This document shows, piece by piece, positions 1-9,339 of a stretch of DNA of 64,000 nucleotides (positions are counted from its first letter, which is position 1; the number at the start of each line of letters is the position of its first letter). The position numbers and the translations under genes are program-made. The stretch spans positions 11,842,001-11,906,000 of the forward strand of contig JAWQUS010000017.1 in assembly GCA_036365455.1 (NCBI GenBank), given 5' to 3'. The notes under the pieces are model-generated. The model was not told where the DNA came from, did no database searches, and saw nothing but the letters and a program-made list of their open reading frames with translations. The stretch is from Macrosoma leucophasiata. Lineage: Eukaryota; Arthropoda; Insecta; Lepidoptera; Hedylidae.

Positions 1-1460
1 AAGAATATATATGGATGGGAATGTTAAGATTTTATTTGATAGAAAATGAGGTTTACAACTTGTTCTCGATTTTAGATTGTATATGGATACGATTGTATAT
101 TGTATGAAGGATAAAAATATCCTCTGCGTCTGTACTGTGCCCCCACAGAAAGACACCATAACTAATCCAGGAAAATGCATAAGTGTAATAGGCTGATAGA
201 GCAGAATCTAAATTTGTGTTTATTTTGAGTTTAATTGCGAGCGCATATATAAACTGTGATAATTTAGATCTCAATTTTCCGATGTGACTTTCCAATTTAA
301 ATTTGTGTCTATGTTGATTCCTAAAAGAGTAAATTCATTTGTTTCTTGAATGTTTAATTGTGTTGATATCTGATTTAGATTAAGTGTAAATTAATTATTA
401 ATTATATTATTTACATTTCTGGTAAGGTCTGAATTGGATCATTTTGGTTTTTTTAACGTTTATTTCAAGATTATGTTCTAAAAGCCAGTTTTGAATTTTG
501 TGAAAGGTCTGTATCATTTCGTTGAAGTTAGACGAGTTTTGACAACTGAAAAGTAAAGATACATCATCTGCGAATAATACACAAAGTGAATCAATGATAC
601 TCGGTAAATCATTGATATACGCTAAGAATAGTATACACCCGAGGACGCTACCTTGAGGTATAGACCAGTTTGTGACTATAATATTCGAGGGCACCCTTAT
701 TACTTCTCCTGTTATCTCGTCGTAGTATTCGATTTCGACTAATTGTTTTCTGTTTTCAAGATACGAGCGGAACCAGTTGTGAGCTTTGCCGCGGATGCCT
801 AGGCTGTAGAGTTTGCTAAGCAATACTGAGTGGGATTTAGACATGTCTAACAGAATCTCCACCCCATATGCTTTATCTCGTATTATATTAAAAACTTCCT
901 GGATGTACTCGTATACTGCATGGGTTGTCGAATGATTTATTCGAAAACCGTGTTGATTTTTGTGTATTAGTTGGTATTTTTATAAGAATTTATACACTCG
1001 TCTCGCCATTATTTTTTCTATAATTTTGGATATCGATGGAAGTAAAGCTATAGGTCTATATTGCGTTATATCATGAGCCTTGCCGCCCTTTTTAATATTG
1101 GTCTTATTTTTGCTATCTTAAGATTCTCAGGAAATGTCTCATTGTCAAAAGATTGGTTTATAAGCGTTACAAGTGGACGCGTTAATTCGCTACAGCAAGT
1201 TTTTATTAAAACTGGGGGAATTTCGTCTACGCCGTAGCTATATTTATTTGGCAGCTCACGAATCGCCATCTGTACCTCTCGATTTGTGGTAGTACTCAAG
1301 TACATTGAGTCAAGTGAGCTTGTAGGCGAGCATTTACCTACTGGCGAATTCGTTGTAGTACACGAGCGAGCCGGATCTCCCACAGACGCGAAATATTCAT
1401 TTAGATTATTTACGTTACGTACGGGGTCGCTACATTCAAAATCTTCTATGTGTAATTTAC
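1..1460 (-). mobile_element. Jockey-type LINE fragment, 3' end off the left edge
   Basis: Minus-strand remains of a non-LTR retrotransposon. The pre-RT region, palm and thumb are readable in order from 1467 down to 53. The endonuclease domain is absent, so the copy is 5'-truncated near 1455-1467. There it abuts sequence of repeat family F, which suggests insertion into an F copy. The 3' end lies outside the window. Stops and frame changes break the frame at about 1066 and 862-900. Assignment to the Jockey/CR1 group rests on the RT motif style and the C-terminal motif SYGVFLWG; the exact clade is uncertain. Confidence 0.85.
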
Positions 1461-1467
1461 CCATCAC
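53..1467 (-). pseudogene. Broken LINE reverse transcriptase
   Basis: Three frame pieces make up one ancestral ORF2. Piece 1066-1467 holds the pre-RT motif NLNEYFASVG and the start of the fingers (YSYGVDEIP). Piece 407-862 holds the palm with IPQGSVLGCILF and the catalytic box LFADDVSLLF. Piece 53-295 holds the thumb/C-terminal part. Around 840 the first catalytic aspartate region reads LLDMSKSHSVLL, several residues shorter than the usual form, so the palm has an internal deletion. The enzyme would copy LINE RNA into DNA at a nicked target; this copy cannot. Confidence 0.85.
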
Positions 1468-1507
1468 ACAACATGCACAACGACGCTAAAGAAGATTTCA
1501 CTTCAAA
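1452..1507 (+). repeat. Repeat family F, partial copy
   Basis: The stretch TTTACCCATCACACAACATG and the following 35 bases match the right part of family F at 14988-15094 and 23038-23150, including GCACAACG and CTAAAGAAG. The LINE to the left begins inside the match, so F was probably the insertion target. Class unknown. Confidence 0.6.
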
Positions 1508-1842
1508 AAACAAGTACACACGGATGAAGTACGGACAAAAGCTAGTTTCGTATTAAATATATAATATTCAAAACATTTGTGAGGGAAACCAGCCATGTTG
1601 GTAGTTTGTAAAATGCTCACACATGAATGGGCTGATTAAACCGGCTTTCGAAGCGCATCGAGACGTCAATGGGATTTAAAATCATGTCAACATGATTAAT
1701 AAAGTATGCAGATGAGATAATCACTGTCCGTATCCATTATTATAAATATTCATCGCAAATAATTTAATTTCGTGTACTGTGTCTCATAAAATAAGTGTAA
1801 TGAATTTTCAATTACACTGATCACAGCATACAAGTGTTGTTA
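1508..1842. other. Unassigned AT-rich stretch
   Basis: No open frame, tRNA-like sequence or repeat shared with the rest of the window was seen here. Confidence 0.5.
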
Positions 1843-2008
1843 TCTATATTATAAAAATAAGTCGGGTTTTCCTTCCTGACGCTATAACTCCAGAAAGCAC
1901 GAACCGATTTCCACGGTTTTGCATTCGTTGGAAAGGTCTCGGGCTCCGTGAGGTTTATAGCAAAGAAAATTAAAAAAAAACGCGGGCGAAGCCGCGGGAA
2001 ACAGCTAG
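1843..2008 (+). mobile_element. Non-autonomous Helitron H1, copy a
   Basis: It starts with TC after an A (A|TCTATATTATAAAAATAAG) and ends with a GC-rich stem (CGCGGGCGAAGCCGCG) followed by an A-rich spacer and CTAG before T. TC start, 3' hairpin and CTRR end between A and T are the structural definition of Helitrons. At 166 bp it carries no Rep/helicase and resembles the short Lepidopteran Helitrons of the Lep1 kind. Its last G touches copy b with no spacer. Confidence 0.85.
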
Positions 2009-2183
2009 TCTATAATATAAAAATAAGTCGGGATTTTCTTCCTGACGCTATAACTCCAGAATGCACGAACCGATTTCCACGGTTTTGCATTCGTTGGAAA
2101 GGTCTCGGGCTCCGTTAGGTTTATAGCAATACATAGTTATTTATAGAACGACATCCACGCGGGCGACGCCGCGGGCAACAGCT
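2009..2183 (+). mobile_element. Non-autonomous Helitron H1, copy b (tandem)
   Basis: It begins TCTATAATATAAAAATAAG directly after the CTAG of copy a, about 90% alike over the first 110 bases. The 3' hairpin is present (CGCGGGCGACGCCGCGGG), but the terminal CTAG is replaced by a T run. Confidence 0.85.
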
Positions 2184-2403
2184 TTTTTTTTATAATTGCG
2201 ATGAACATGCATACTCGTATTATCAAGGAATTAATTGAACGTTAGTTGTACCTATTTCATAGGTTTTACCTACCCCAACCTTAACCTAAAGTCTAAAATA
2301 ATAGACAGAGAGCGTGGAGGGACAAACATCTCTTAACTAATATTTTAAGGAGCCCCATCTGTAACTTTGCCATCCTCGGATTAACAGTTGTGATAGGTAT
2401 TTA
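2184..2403. other. Unassigned spacer
   Basis: AT-rich, with nothing recognisable. The last two bases (TA at 2402-2403) are the left target duplication of the MITE that follows. Confidence 0.5.
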
Positions 2404-2630
2404 CAGTGCTCAACAATAAATATTGCACATCGAGCCTAGGAAGGAGAGATCAGCTTATTTCGGTTCTGTTATACACGTATGCAGTGATAGTCCGGTATTG
2501 GTCAAAACTTGATCAAAATGGTCGACAAACGCAAATAGGTACAGTGCGAAAGAGACAACGCTCTACAGACCCGAAATAAGCCGAAGTGTCCTTCCTAGGC
2601 TCGATGTGCATTAATTATTGTTGAGCACTG
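2404..2630. mobile_element. Tc1/mariner-type MITE, 227 bp
   Basis: Terminal inverted repeats of about 60 bases begin CAGTGCTCAACAATAA and include GCACATCGAGCCTAGGAAGG. The element is flanked by TA on both sides (2402-2403 and 2631-2632). TA target and CAGTG start are typical of the Tc1/mariner superfamily. No transposase is present. A diverged partial relative lies at 19868-20005. Confidence 0.85.
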
Positions 2631-2805
2631 TAAATTACATACAGGGTAAATAAATTCCATGAATTTTGATGGTAAAAAGTCTTTGATTATATTTCGCTGA
2701 AGTTAGAAAATAAATGGCTTATCCTCTGAGACTAACTAATTTTTTAGACACTATACTAATAAAATCATGCTAAAAGACGTGGTACACCTACTGAGTCCAC
2801 CTATC

Positions 2806-2930
2806 GCATGTTGGAGGCACGGGACCACTGTAGCGGATATTTAAGGGCGGTATTTGTGTATTTTGTATACACGCAACGAAAGAGAATCGATCCTTTTAGC
2901 CTTTTAGACACGTGATCATGTTCCTTTGTT
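2806..2930 (+). repeat. Local block P, copy 1 (partial)
   Basis: Matches 3222-3337 over about 120 bases, sharing GCGGTATTTGTGTAT-like, TTTGTATACAC-like and TTTAGACACGTGAT strings. It carries a seven-base insertion relative to copy 2. Confidence 0.7.
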
Positions 2931-3049
2931 CACAAATGATATTATTAATAGCGTTAGGAGATAGCATGTTATGTATATTAATTTATAATTTAGATATAGT
3001 ATCGCCATGTTATTTTCTATTTCGAGAATACCTATTAACTTAGTTTATC

Positions 3050-3345
3050 GGCTTGTTTAACTGGGTTTATTCCATAGGCTCAGCTTCAACATTGGCTATA
3101 TTATTTTGATTAATTGTTATTATATTGTTGTAAAAATCGAATACATAACATATAACAATAACGTCCTTTGAGAGGTTCCAATTTTGATGTTATAAACGGC
3201 AATATGCAAATCTCTATTTTATTGCATGTCGGAGACACGGGACTCCATCACCGGATATTTGAGGACGGTATTTGTGTATATTGTATACACTCAACGAAAG
3301 CAAATCGATCCCTTTAGACACGTGATGATGTTTCCTTCTGATTAT
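3050..3345 (+). repeat. Local block P, copy 2
   Basis: Its left two thirds align with 3808-4058 (shared GTTTAACTGGGTTTATTC and CAAATCTCTATTTTATTG with few changes). Its right third aligns with copy 1. The block seems to have been duplicated locally before SINE A entered between copies 2 and 3. Confidence 0.65.
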
Positions 3346-3483
3346 TAGATTATTCAGCTGGCTGTGACCATGCAACCAAGGGGAATGTCTTGTCTAGTGC
3401 TTTAGTAAATATAAGTCAATGCAAAATATTACTTACTTCATTATTTAGCAATTTTTTGACAATAACTTAATAATTTTTGACTT

Positions 3484-3767
3484 TACTGGTGGTAGAGCTC
3501 CAGTGACGGAGCTCGCGGGCGTAGGCACCACCGCATTACCTAATATACTTGCCGCTAAATGGTAGTGTTCAGCACTATCGTGTTCCGGTCAGGTGGTAAT
3601 GTACGGCCCTGTAATTTCCGGCACAGAGGCATAAGACCTTAGGCCTCAGGAGTGGTAACGCATCTGCATTTTGACCTTGGTCTTTGTGTGGGTGTCTATA
3701 GGCTGCAGTCATCACTTAACATCAATGTGAACTGCATGCTTGTTTACCACTTCCATTACATAAAAAA
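3484..3767 (+). mobile_element. SINE family A, full-length copy A1
   Basis: Dispersed 285-bp unit starting TACTGGTGGTAGAGCTCC and ending GCCACTTCCATTACATAAAA-like, followed by an (AT)n tail. It has no ORF. Its last 60 bases (TATAGGC...CATAAAAAA) resemble the 3' end of the LINE at 41915-43135. Poly-A end, many copies and frequent 5' truncation indicate LINE-driven retroposition. I could not place convincing pol III boxes in its head, so SINE versus short LINE derivative is open. Confidence 0.75.
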
Positions 3768-3807
3768 TATATATATATATATATATTTAAATTATTTTTT
3801 ATTCGAC

Positions 3808-4060
3808 TTATTTAACTGGATTTATTCACGGGCTCACCATTAACGTTGGCGATTCGTTTATTTGTTATTACGTAATCGTAAACAATCTGCCTGGCCATAT
3901 GACATGGCATATAATAATAACGTTAACGTTCTCTTACGAGGGCTGAATTGTAGTATTATAGACGGTAATACGCAAATATCTATTTTATTGAGAACCGGAG
4001 ATACATTACTTCAGCAGCTGAGAATATTTGAGAGCGGTATTCACGAATGATTATCGATTT
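3808..4060 (+). repeat. Local block P, copy 3
   Basis: Degenerate counterpart of 3050-3270 (TATTTAACTGGATTTATTC, AATATCTATTTTATTGAG). About 70-75% alike by eye. Confidence 0.6.
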
Positions 4061-4079
4061 CGTCATGAAAGTTTTACGT

Positions 4080-4260
4080 TTACACTCACAGCCCCACACT
4101 AGGTATAAACCTGTGTCGTGGGTGTCGTTGTACACACACAACACATACACAAACATCCAGACCCAAAACAAATATCTGTAGGCCATACAAATATTTTTCA
4201 CGGTGCGGGGATCGAACCGCGACCCTTCGAATCAAAGTCGAGCCGTATCTACATAATATT
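4080..4260 (-). mobile_element. tRNA-derived SINE family B, copy B1
   Basis: Read on the minus strand, a tRNA 3' half (GATTCGAAGGGTCGCGG, then GTTCGATCCCCGCACC) contains a near-consensus B box. A body follows (ATTTGTATGGCC, CACCCACGACACAGG, GTGTGGGGCTGTGAG). The same head-plus-body order recurs at 26825-27010. The tRNA half looks most like tRNA-Lys, but the match is loose. Confidence 0.8.
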
Positions 4261-4342
4261 GAATTGTAAAAAATCTAGGGCTATTATAAGCCCTACATTT
4301 TTTATGTCATGCAGTGCCAATCAACTACATATTTATGGTAGA

Positions 4343-4600
4343 CTAGCTGACCCGGCAAATTTCGTATTGCCTCAGATTGAATTAAAGTGGTAAAGGTTTG
4401 ATAGATATATTAGATACGGACTATTTGTATGGGAAAATGAAATTGTGGTTTTTACTAATTCCCTTCAATTTCTTCATATTTTAACCTTTAAACCTTCCCT
4501 GGACTTCCAAAATCATTCAAAGCCAAAATTAGTCAAATCGGCCTAGCCGTTCTCGAGTTTTAGCGAGACTAACGAACAGCAATTGATTTTTATATATAGA
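4343..4600 (-). mobile_element. Non-autonomous Helitron H2, copy a
   Basis: On the minus strand it begins A|TCTATATATAAAAATC and ends GGGTCAGCTAG|T. A small hairpin (GGCAA...TTGCC) precedes CTAG. It contains the conserved GCTGTTCGTTAGTC and CTCGAGAACGGCT strings. 258 bp, non-coding. It lies two bases from Helitron H1c in the same orientation. Confidence 0.85.
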
Positions 4601-4602
4601 TA

Positions 4603-4774
4603 CTAGCTATTTCCCGCGGCTTCGCCCGCGTTGAATTTTTCCCTGAATTTTCTTTGCTTTAAACCTCACGGAGCCCGAGACCTTTCCAACGAATGCAAAA
4701 CGGTGGAAATCGGTTCGTGCGTTCTGGAGTTATAGCGTCAGGAAGGAAAACCCGACTTATTTTTATATAGTAGA
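4603..4774 (-). mobile_element. Non-autonomous Helitron H1, copy c
   Basis: Minus-strand copy of the family at 1843-2008, starting A|TCTACTATATAAAAATAAG and ending with the CGCGGGCGAAGCCGCGGG hairpin and CTAG|T. Confidence 0.85.
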
Positions 4775-4844
4775 TATATAAGATAAGTAATATTGTAGTC
4801 TATAAAGATTAAGACAAAAATTAAAAACAAATGCCTCAGTACCA

Positions 4845-5090
4845 TAGTAGCCTAGAAGGTACTATTAGTAGCAGGTCACTACTATTACGCTGGGGTCCTA
4901 GGTTCGATTCCCGTATCGGGCGATACCAGAGATAGCAGTGTAAAATCTTTTATCTCTGGAATTTTTCCATTTCCTGGAAATTTCCCACTACCTCGAAGTT
5001 TAGTTGGTAATGTGCCCGAAGTTGTCAACAAGCTCGGAATCTGTTATTTTGTGTAGCGGTCTGCTGTCTATCTGTGGAAGGAAGGACTAA
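4845..5090 (+). mobile_element. tRNA-derived SINE family G, copy G1
   Basis: The tRNA-like head has a B box (GGTTCGATTCCCGTATCGGG). The body follows with TCTCTGGAATTTTTCC and TTTAGTTGGTAATGTGCCCG. A shorter relative is at 27963-28080. The right boundary is approximate. Confidence 0.55.
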
Positions 5091-5462
5091 AACTATTGAA
5101 AGCAATAGGCAAAGGTTCAATGTCAGATTTTATTTCGATTCGAAATGGAATTGTGTCAGATGTCCAATTTTATCTTCAGACTTCAAGTTTAGGAGTAAAG
5201 TCATGTGTCATATTATTACCACGCCCACGCTATCTAGCTGAAGCAAAAATTGAAGCAAATCAATAAATCTTATATTGTAGCATTTCATTTCTCGTGCTTA
5301 ATATTCAAGACACCAATTTTCAATTCTTTCCAGAAGTAAATTCTCAGTTCATTCCAGTACCCCTAGAGGCTGGGAATGAGCCTGATTAATGTCTAAACGA
5401 ATAATATTCTTGCCATACATTATTTAATACACGTAGTTCACGGTAAGTAGTCTTATAAAGGT
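5091..5462. other. Unassigned stretch
   Basis: No gene or repeat recognised, though part may belong to the body of the upstream SINE. Confidence 0.4.
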
Positions 5463-5749
5463 TACTGGTGGTAGAGCTCCAGTGACGGAGCTCGCGGGCG
5501 TAGGTACTACCGCATAACCTAATTTACTTGCTCCTAAATGGTAGTGTTCAGCACTATCTATCGTGTTCCGGTCAGGTGGAAATGTACGGCCCTGTAATTT
5601 CCGGCACAGGCATAACACCTTAGGTCTCAGGAGTGGTAACGCATCTGCATTTTGACCTTGGTCTTCGTGTAAGTGTCTATAGGCTGCAGTCATCACTTAA
5701 CATCAATGTGAACTGCACGCTTGTTTGCCACTTCCATTACATAAAAAAT
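5463..5749 (+). mobile_element. SINE family A, copy A2
   Basis: Full-length copy about 95% like A1. It carries a four-base duplication (CTATCTATCG) in the CACTATCGTG region. Confidence 0.75.
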
Positions 5750-6179
5750 ATAAAGAGTTAGACAAAAATTAAAAACTAGAGATTTCAATGTGTTTTGTTG
5801 TCATTATACCAATAGAGTCATCCTCAAAAAACTGAAACAAAACACTAACAAATTATGAGTGTATAGGTACCTTCCGTTCCTATACCTATCTAGGTATATC
5901 TTCGGAGAAATATAAGCGAAAAGATAATTATCTGGGGGTACCGTAGTAAACAGTGTAAAAATAAGGATAACCTTAAATCCTCTTTGCGAAACCATTCAGG
6001 TCATTCTCAGAAGTAGGTAATAACTTTATCCAGAATTAAGTTATTGTCGTTGTGGATAAAATTAGGAATTTCAATTTTCTGTGACCACTAGCCTTCTCAT
6101 ACACGGAGTAATTCTAATTTATGTTAGTCGGTAAATTCGGTTACTTACGGTTTTTTATGAGATGTTATATTTTCGATAT
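5750..6179. other. Unassigned stretch
   Basis: AT-rich. The only notable string is AGACAAAAATTAAAAAC near 5763, which also occurs near 4812. Confidence 0.4.
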
Positions 6180-6502
6180 TTATACAAATAAATAAAATTG
6201 GAGTGTCTGTTTGTTATTTAAAAATAACCGCTTTTTACTAAATGCATATGTATGTATACACGGTACACATACCAAAACAACATTTTTTACAATTTTTGTC
6301 TGTCTGTCGGTCTGTTTGGCGGGGTAATCTTAGGAACGGCTTTACCGATTTTGACGGGACTTTCACTGGCAGATAGGCCAGATAGCTGATGTAACAAGGA
6401 GTAACTAAGGCTACTTTTATACTAGCTGCGCCCACGACTTCGTCCGGTGAGATACTGAACAATCATAAATTGTCACGCGGGTGAAGTCGCGGGCACAGCC
6501 AG
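6180..6502 (+). mobile_element. Helitron-like repeat H5
   Basis: It contains AAAATTGGAGTGTCTGTTTG at the left, GATTTTGACGGGACTTTCAC in the middle and ends ACGCGGGTGAAGTCGCGGGC...CCAG|T, a Helitron-like hairpin end with CTAG mutated to CCAG. A second, opposite Helitron end (rc CGGACGAAGTCGTGGGCGCAGCTAG at 6424-6448) sits inside it, so two elements may be fused. The 5' TC end is not clear. Confidence 0.6.
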
Positions 6503-6627
6503 TATAGATATATGATCAGAACCATAGATTTATTATCTACTTCATCAGAACTGAGAATGAAATTAAATGTTTAATGAAAATAAAACTAGTTTGGCCTATT
6601 TATGTCGCGTCAAATAAATTAAAACAA

Positions 6628-6773
6628 TCGATTGGCCACTAACCCACCCACCTCCACCAATCCGCATTGGAGCAGCGTGGTGGAGTAAGCTCCAGGCCTC
6701 GCCCCAAAAAAAGGGAGAGACTCGTGCCCAGCAGTGGGACGTATAATGGGTTGCTATTATTATTATTATATCA
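6628..6773 (+). mobile_element. 5S-derived SINE family C, 5'-truncated copy C1
   Basis: Only the 3' LINE-like tail is left: GCATTGGAGCAGCGTGGTGG, GAGACTCGTGCCCAGCAGTG, then an (ATT)n tail. The 5S-like head is missing, as expected from incomplete reverse transcription. Confidence 0.75.
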
Positions 6774-6880
6774 CTCATTTATTAATAATCCATATTAATT
6801 ATTTTTTTACATATATAAGTAACTTAATTAAATATAACAAAAGATAATATTAAAAAAGCACAAATATATATAAAAAAAAT
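6774..6880. other. AT-rich spacer next to the R4/Dong LINE
   Basis: Low-complexity A/T sequence between the (ATT)n tail of C1 and the 3' end of the LINE. Confidence 0.5.
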
Positions 6881-6936
6881 AAAAAATAGTGTGCCACCGG
6901 CAGCGGGAACAGGGTCCAAGCCGTCGATGATTAGGG

Positions 6937-7380
6937 TCACAGAGACAGGAACCTCCTCACTATACGTGCCGTGCCGAGGAGTACCGCCTTCTGCATCAGA
7001 CGCTTGACCCAACTTCCTAGCTTGAGCCTCTTGAGGTGTTGGTCGAGGCTCATTGCTATAAGTCCGTTGACCGTAACGACTATCGGCACAATGATGGCCG
7101 AATCTACGTCCCACATGGCGACAATCTCGTGAGCCAGATCAAGATATTTAAGTTCCTTGTCTTTCTCGGCCTTCACGAGATTCCCATCATGAGGGACGGT
7201 GACATCGATAATCACTGCGCGGCGCTCCGAGCGGTCTATCACCACTATATCAGGCTTATTGGCTACAATAGTCCTGTCAGTGATGATAGATCGGTCCCAA
7301 TACATCGTGACATGGTCGTTTTCTAGAACTGGGTCGGGCACATACCTGTAGTACGGCACTTCCGCGGCTACAAGACCGTA
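6937..7380 (-). pseudogene. R4/Dong LINE: restriction-like endonuclease domain
   Basis: The frame continues from the zinc-knuckle piece across a single TAA at 7381-7383. The core reads KPDIVVID then AVIIDVTVPHD, followed by a lysine- and glutamate-rich helix (EKDKELKYLDLA). This matches the PD...(D/E)XK restriction-like nuclease of R2/R4 LINEs, which nicks the target site. It ends LLGTARIVRRFLSL, with a short 3' UTR after it. Confidence 0.85.
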
Positions 7381-7860
7381 TTACAAGGCAAGTTGCTGAT
7401 GGATTATCCTGGCTACTTGGTTGTGTCTGTGCAAGTATTCACCGTTGGCAAGACTCGAACAGCCGGAAACAATATGCCTGATTGATTCACCCGGTCGATG
7501 GCATGCCCGACATATTTCGACCGTTCCATCCTTCAGGATAAACTTCCGGTAGTTGTTGGTCATTACCACTTCGTCCATAATTGCACAAACAAAACCTTCG
7601 GTTTCCCCAAAGAGGTCACCGAATCGTAGCCAGGTCACAGAAGCTAAGAAATCTACATCGGGCCCATGGAGGGCCCGGTAAAAACGCCCGTGTAGCTCCT
7701 TGCCTTGCCATACAATCTTGCGGTCTCTAGTCGTGAGCACCTCAGGTTTGCGCCAGTTCTTTTTAGCCAAAGAGAGAGGGGTGAGTCTGCTGTCGACCGC
7801 CACCACATCCCGATGCATCTCCCCGTCGGCGGTCAGGAAGTATTCTCGGAAATCAGAAAT
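7381..7860 (-). pseudogene. R4/Dong LINE: C-terminal linker and CCHC zinc knuckle
   Basis: Frame from about 7860 (SDFREYFLTADGEMHRD) to a TAA at 7381. It holds the CX2CX7HX4C motif CRACHRPGESIRHIVSGC, a nucleic-acid binding knuckle placed just before the endonuclease in this LINE group. The 110 bases upstream (7850-7960) are unusually AT-rich compared with the rest of the element and may be an insertion. Confidence 0.8.
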
Positions 7861-7959
7861 CAGAAATCAAAAAATATATGTAAAGTCAAGAATATCACTA
7901 AGATAAAACTAAATGTCATAAACTAATGTAAAAAGTATATCAGTAGAATGTCTCTTTTC

Positions 7960-9339
7960 CCCTTTACTTTCGAAGATTACACATCTCACGGTTGTGTAGG
8001 GTCTTAACGCTTAGAACGCCACGACCCCCACATCTCCGTGGGATGTATAATCTCATCACCGAAGACCGTGGGTGATGCATGCGGTGCGCTGTCAGTAAAG
8101 AGCGGACTCGCCTGTCAAGGGCATTAGGTCAGTCTGAGTCCACTTGAGTATGCCGAAGGAGTACAGCAAGACCGGCATGACCCAACCGTTGAAGGCGCGC
8201 ACCCTATTACCGCCCGACAAAAGACTTTTCAGTACTTTTGTCAGGCGACCAAAGAAACGTTCTTTCAACGATTGCCTCATCTCGACCTCACGTATACCTA
8301 AGGCCTCCGCCATACCCAAGTACTTATAGCTCTCGGTTGCAGAGAGGTTTCGGAACGGGATGGAACCCGGGAGATTCATTCCCTCGGATTCCATTATCTG
8401 CCCGTGTTGTACATGCATAACAGCGCATTTTTCGATTCCGAATTCCATCCTGATAGAGTTACTGAAGTTTTCAGTTACCTTCAGTAGCTCAGACAGATTG
8501 GAATTACTGGGTCCGAACAATTTCAGGTCATCCATGTATAGCAGGTGAGATATCGTCCGACCACCTCTTCGCAACCGATAGCCAAGCCCCGAAGCCTCTA
8601 GTAGCGTACTGAGAGGATTCAAGGCCAGGCAAAACCATAAGGGGCTCAGACTATCGCCCTGGAAAATACCCCTGGCAATTCTCACAGGTTCGCCAACCGC
8701 CAGGGGCTGCCGAGATCCTGGATAGCGAAGAACCGTACTCCACTGCAACATACATGTGCCCAGGAAGGCCCGAAGAGTTGAATGAATTTTATACAACTCC
8801 AGGACCCGCATGAGCCATGTATGCGGCACGGAATCGTACGCCTTCTTATAATCTATCCAGCAAGTCGACAGACTCTTTCGGTTACGACGAACCTGCTGGC
8901 TAATTGCCATGTCTATGAGGAGTAGCTCCTTAGTACCGCGGGACCCACTCCTACATCCATTCTGAGAGCGAGACAAGATGGAGGAGTCTTCAATGTGCTT
9001 AGTCATTTTAACTCTCAGAATGGATGTAAGAACCTTATATACCGTCAGTAGACAAGTTATGGGTCTATAATTTTTGGGTTCCGCGGTACTACCTGTTTTA
9101 TGGAGCGGGTGGGTTACACCAGTCGTTAGAAACTGTGGGAGAGAGCCTGATTCCAGAGATGACTGAAACTGGACTGCTAAACGAGCGTGCGAACTACGCA
9201 GCCACTTTAACCAGAAATTGTCCAGTCCGTCCGGTCCCGGCGATTTCCAGTTCGGCATCGGACGGACTGTCCGACGGACAGTCCGTCCGATGATTCTTCT
9301 GTGATATTTATGGTATTCATTTCTTGAATTGGTTCGCAC
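7960..9339 (-). pseudogene. R4/Dong LINE: reverse transcriptase and thumb
   Basis: Open from 9339 to 8092, about 415 codons. Fingers: KSPGPDGLDNFW. First catalytic aspartate: WIDYKKAYDSVPHTW. Then FQGDSLSPLWFCLALNPL, and the catalytic box YMDDLKLFG. At about 8110-8130 the homology shifts frame and goes on as AHRMHHPRSSVMRLYIPRRC and GGRGVL to about 7965. The first codons of the open frame (9256-9320) are an artefact of a frameshift associated with a 37-bp palindrome. Confidence 0.88.

Noticed and set aside
4804..5780. AGACAAAAATTAAAAAC at both ends as a target duplication of one large insertion
   Set aside because: The strings are A-rich, not exact over a longer span, and the interval holds two unrelated SINEs.
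7036..7326. 96-codon plus frame inside the R4/Dong LINE
   Set aside because: Antisense shadow of the endonuclease domain.
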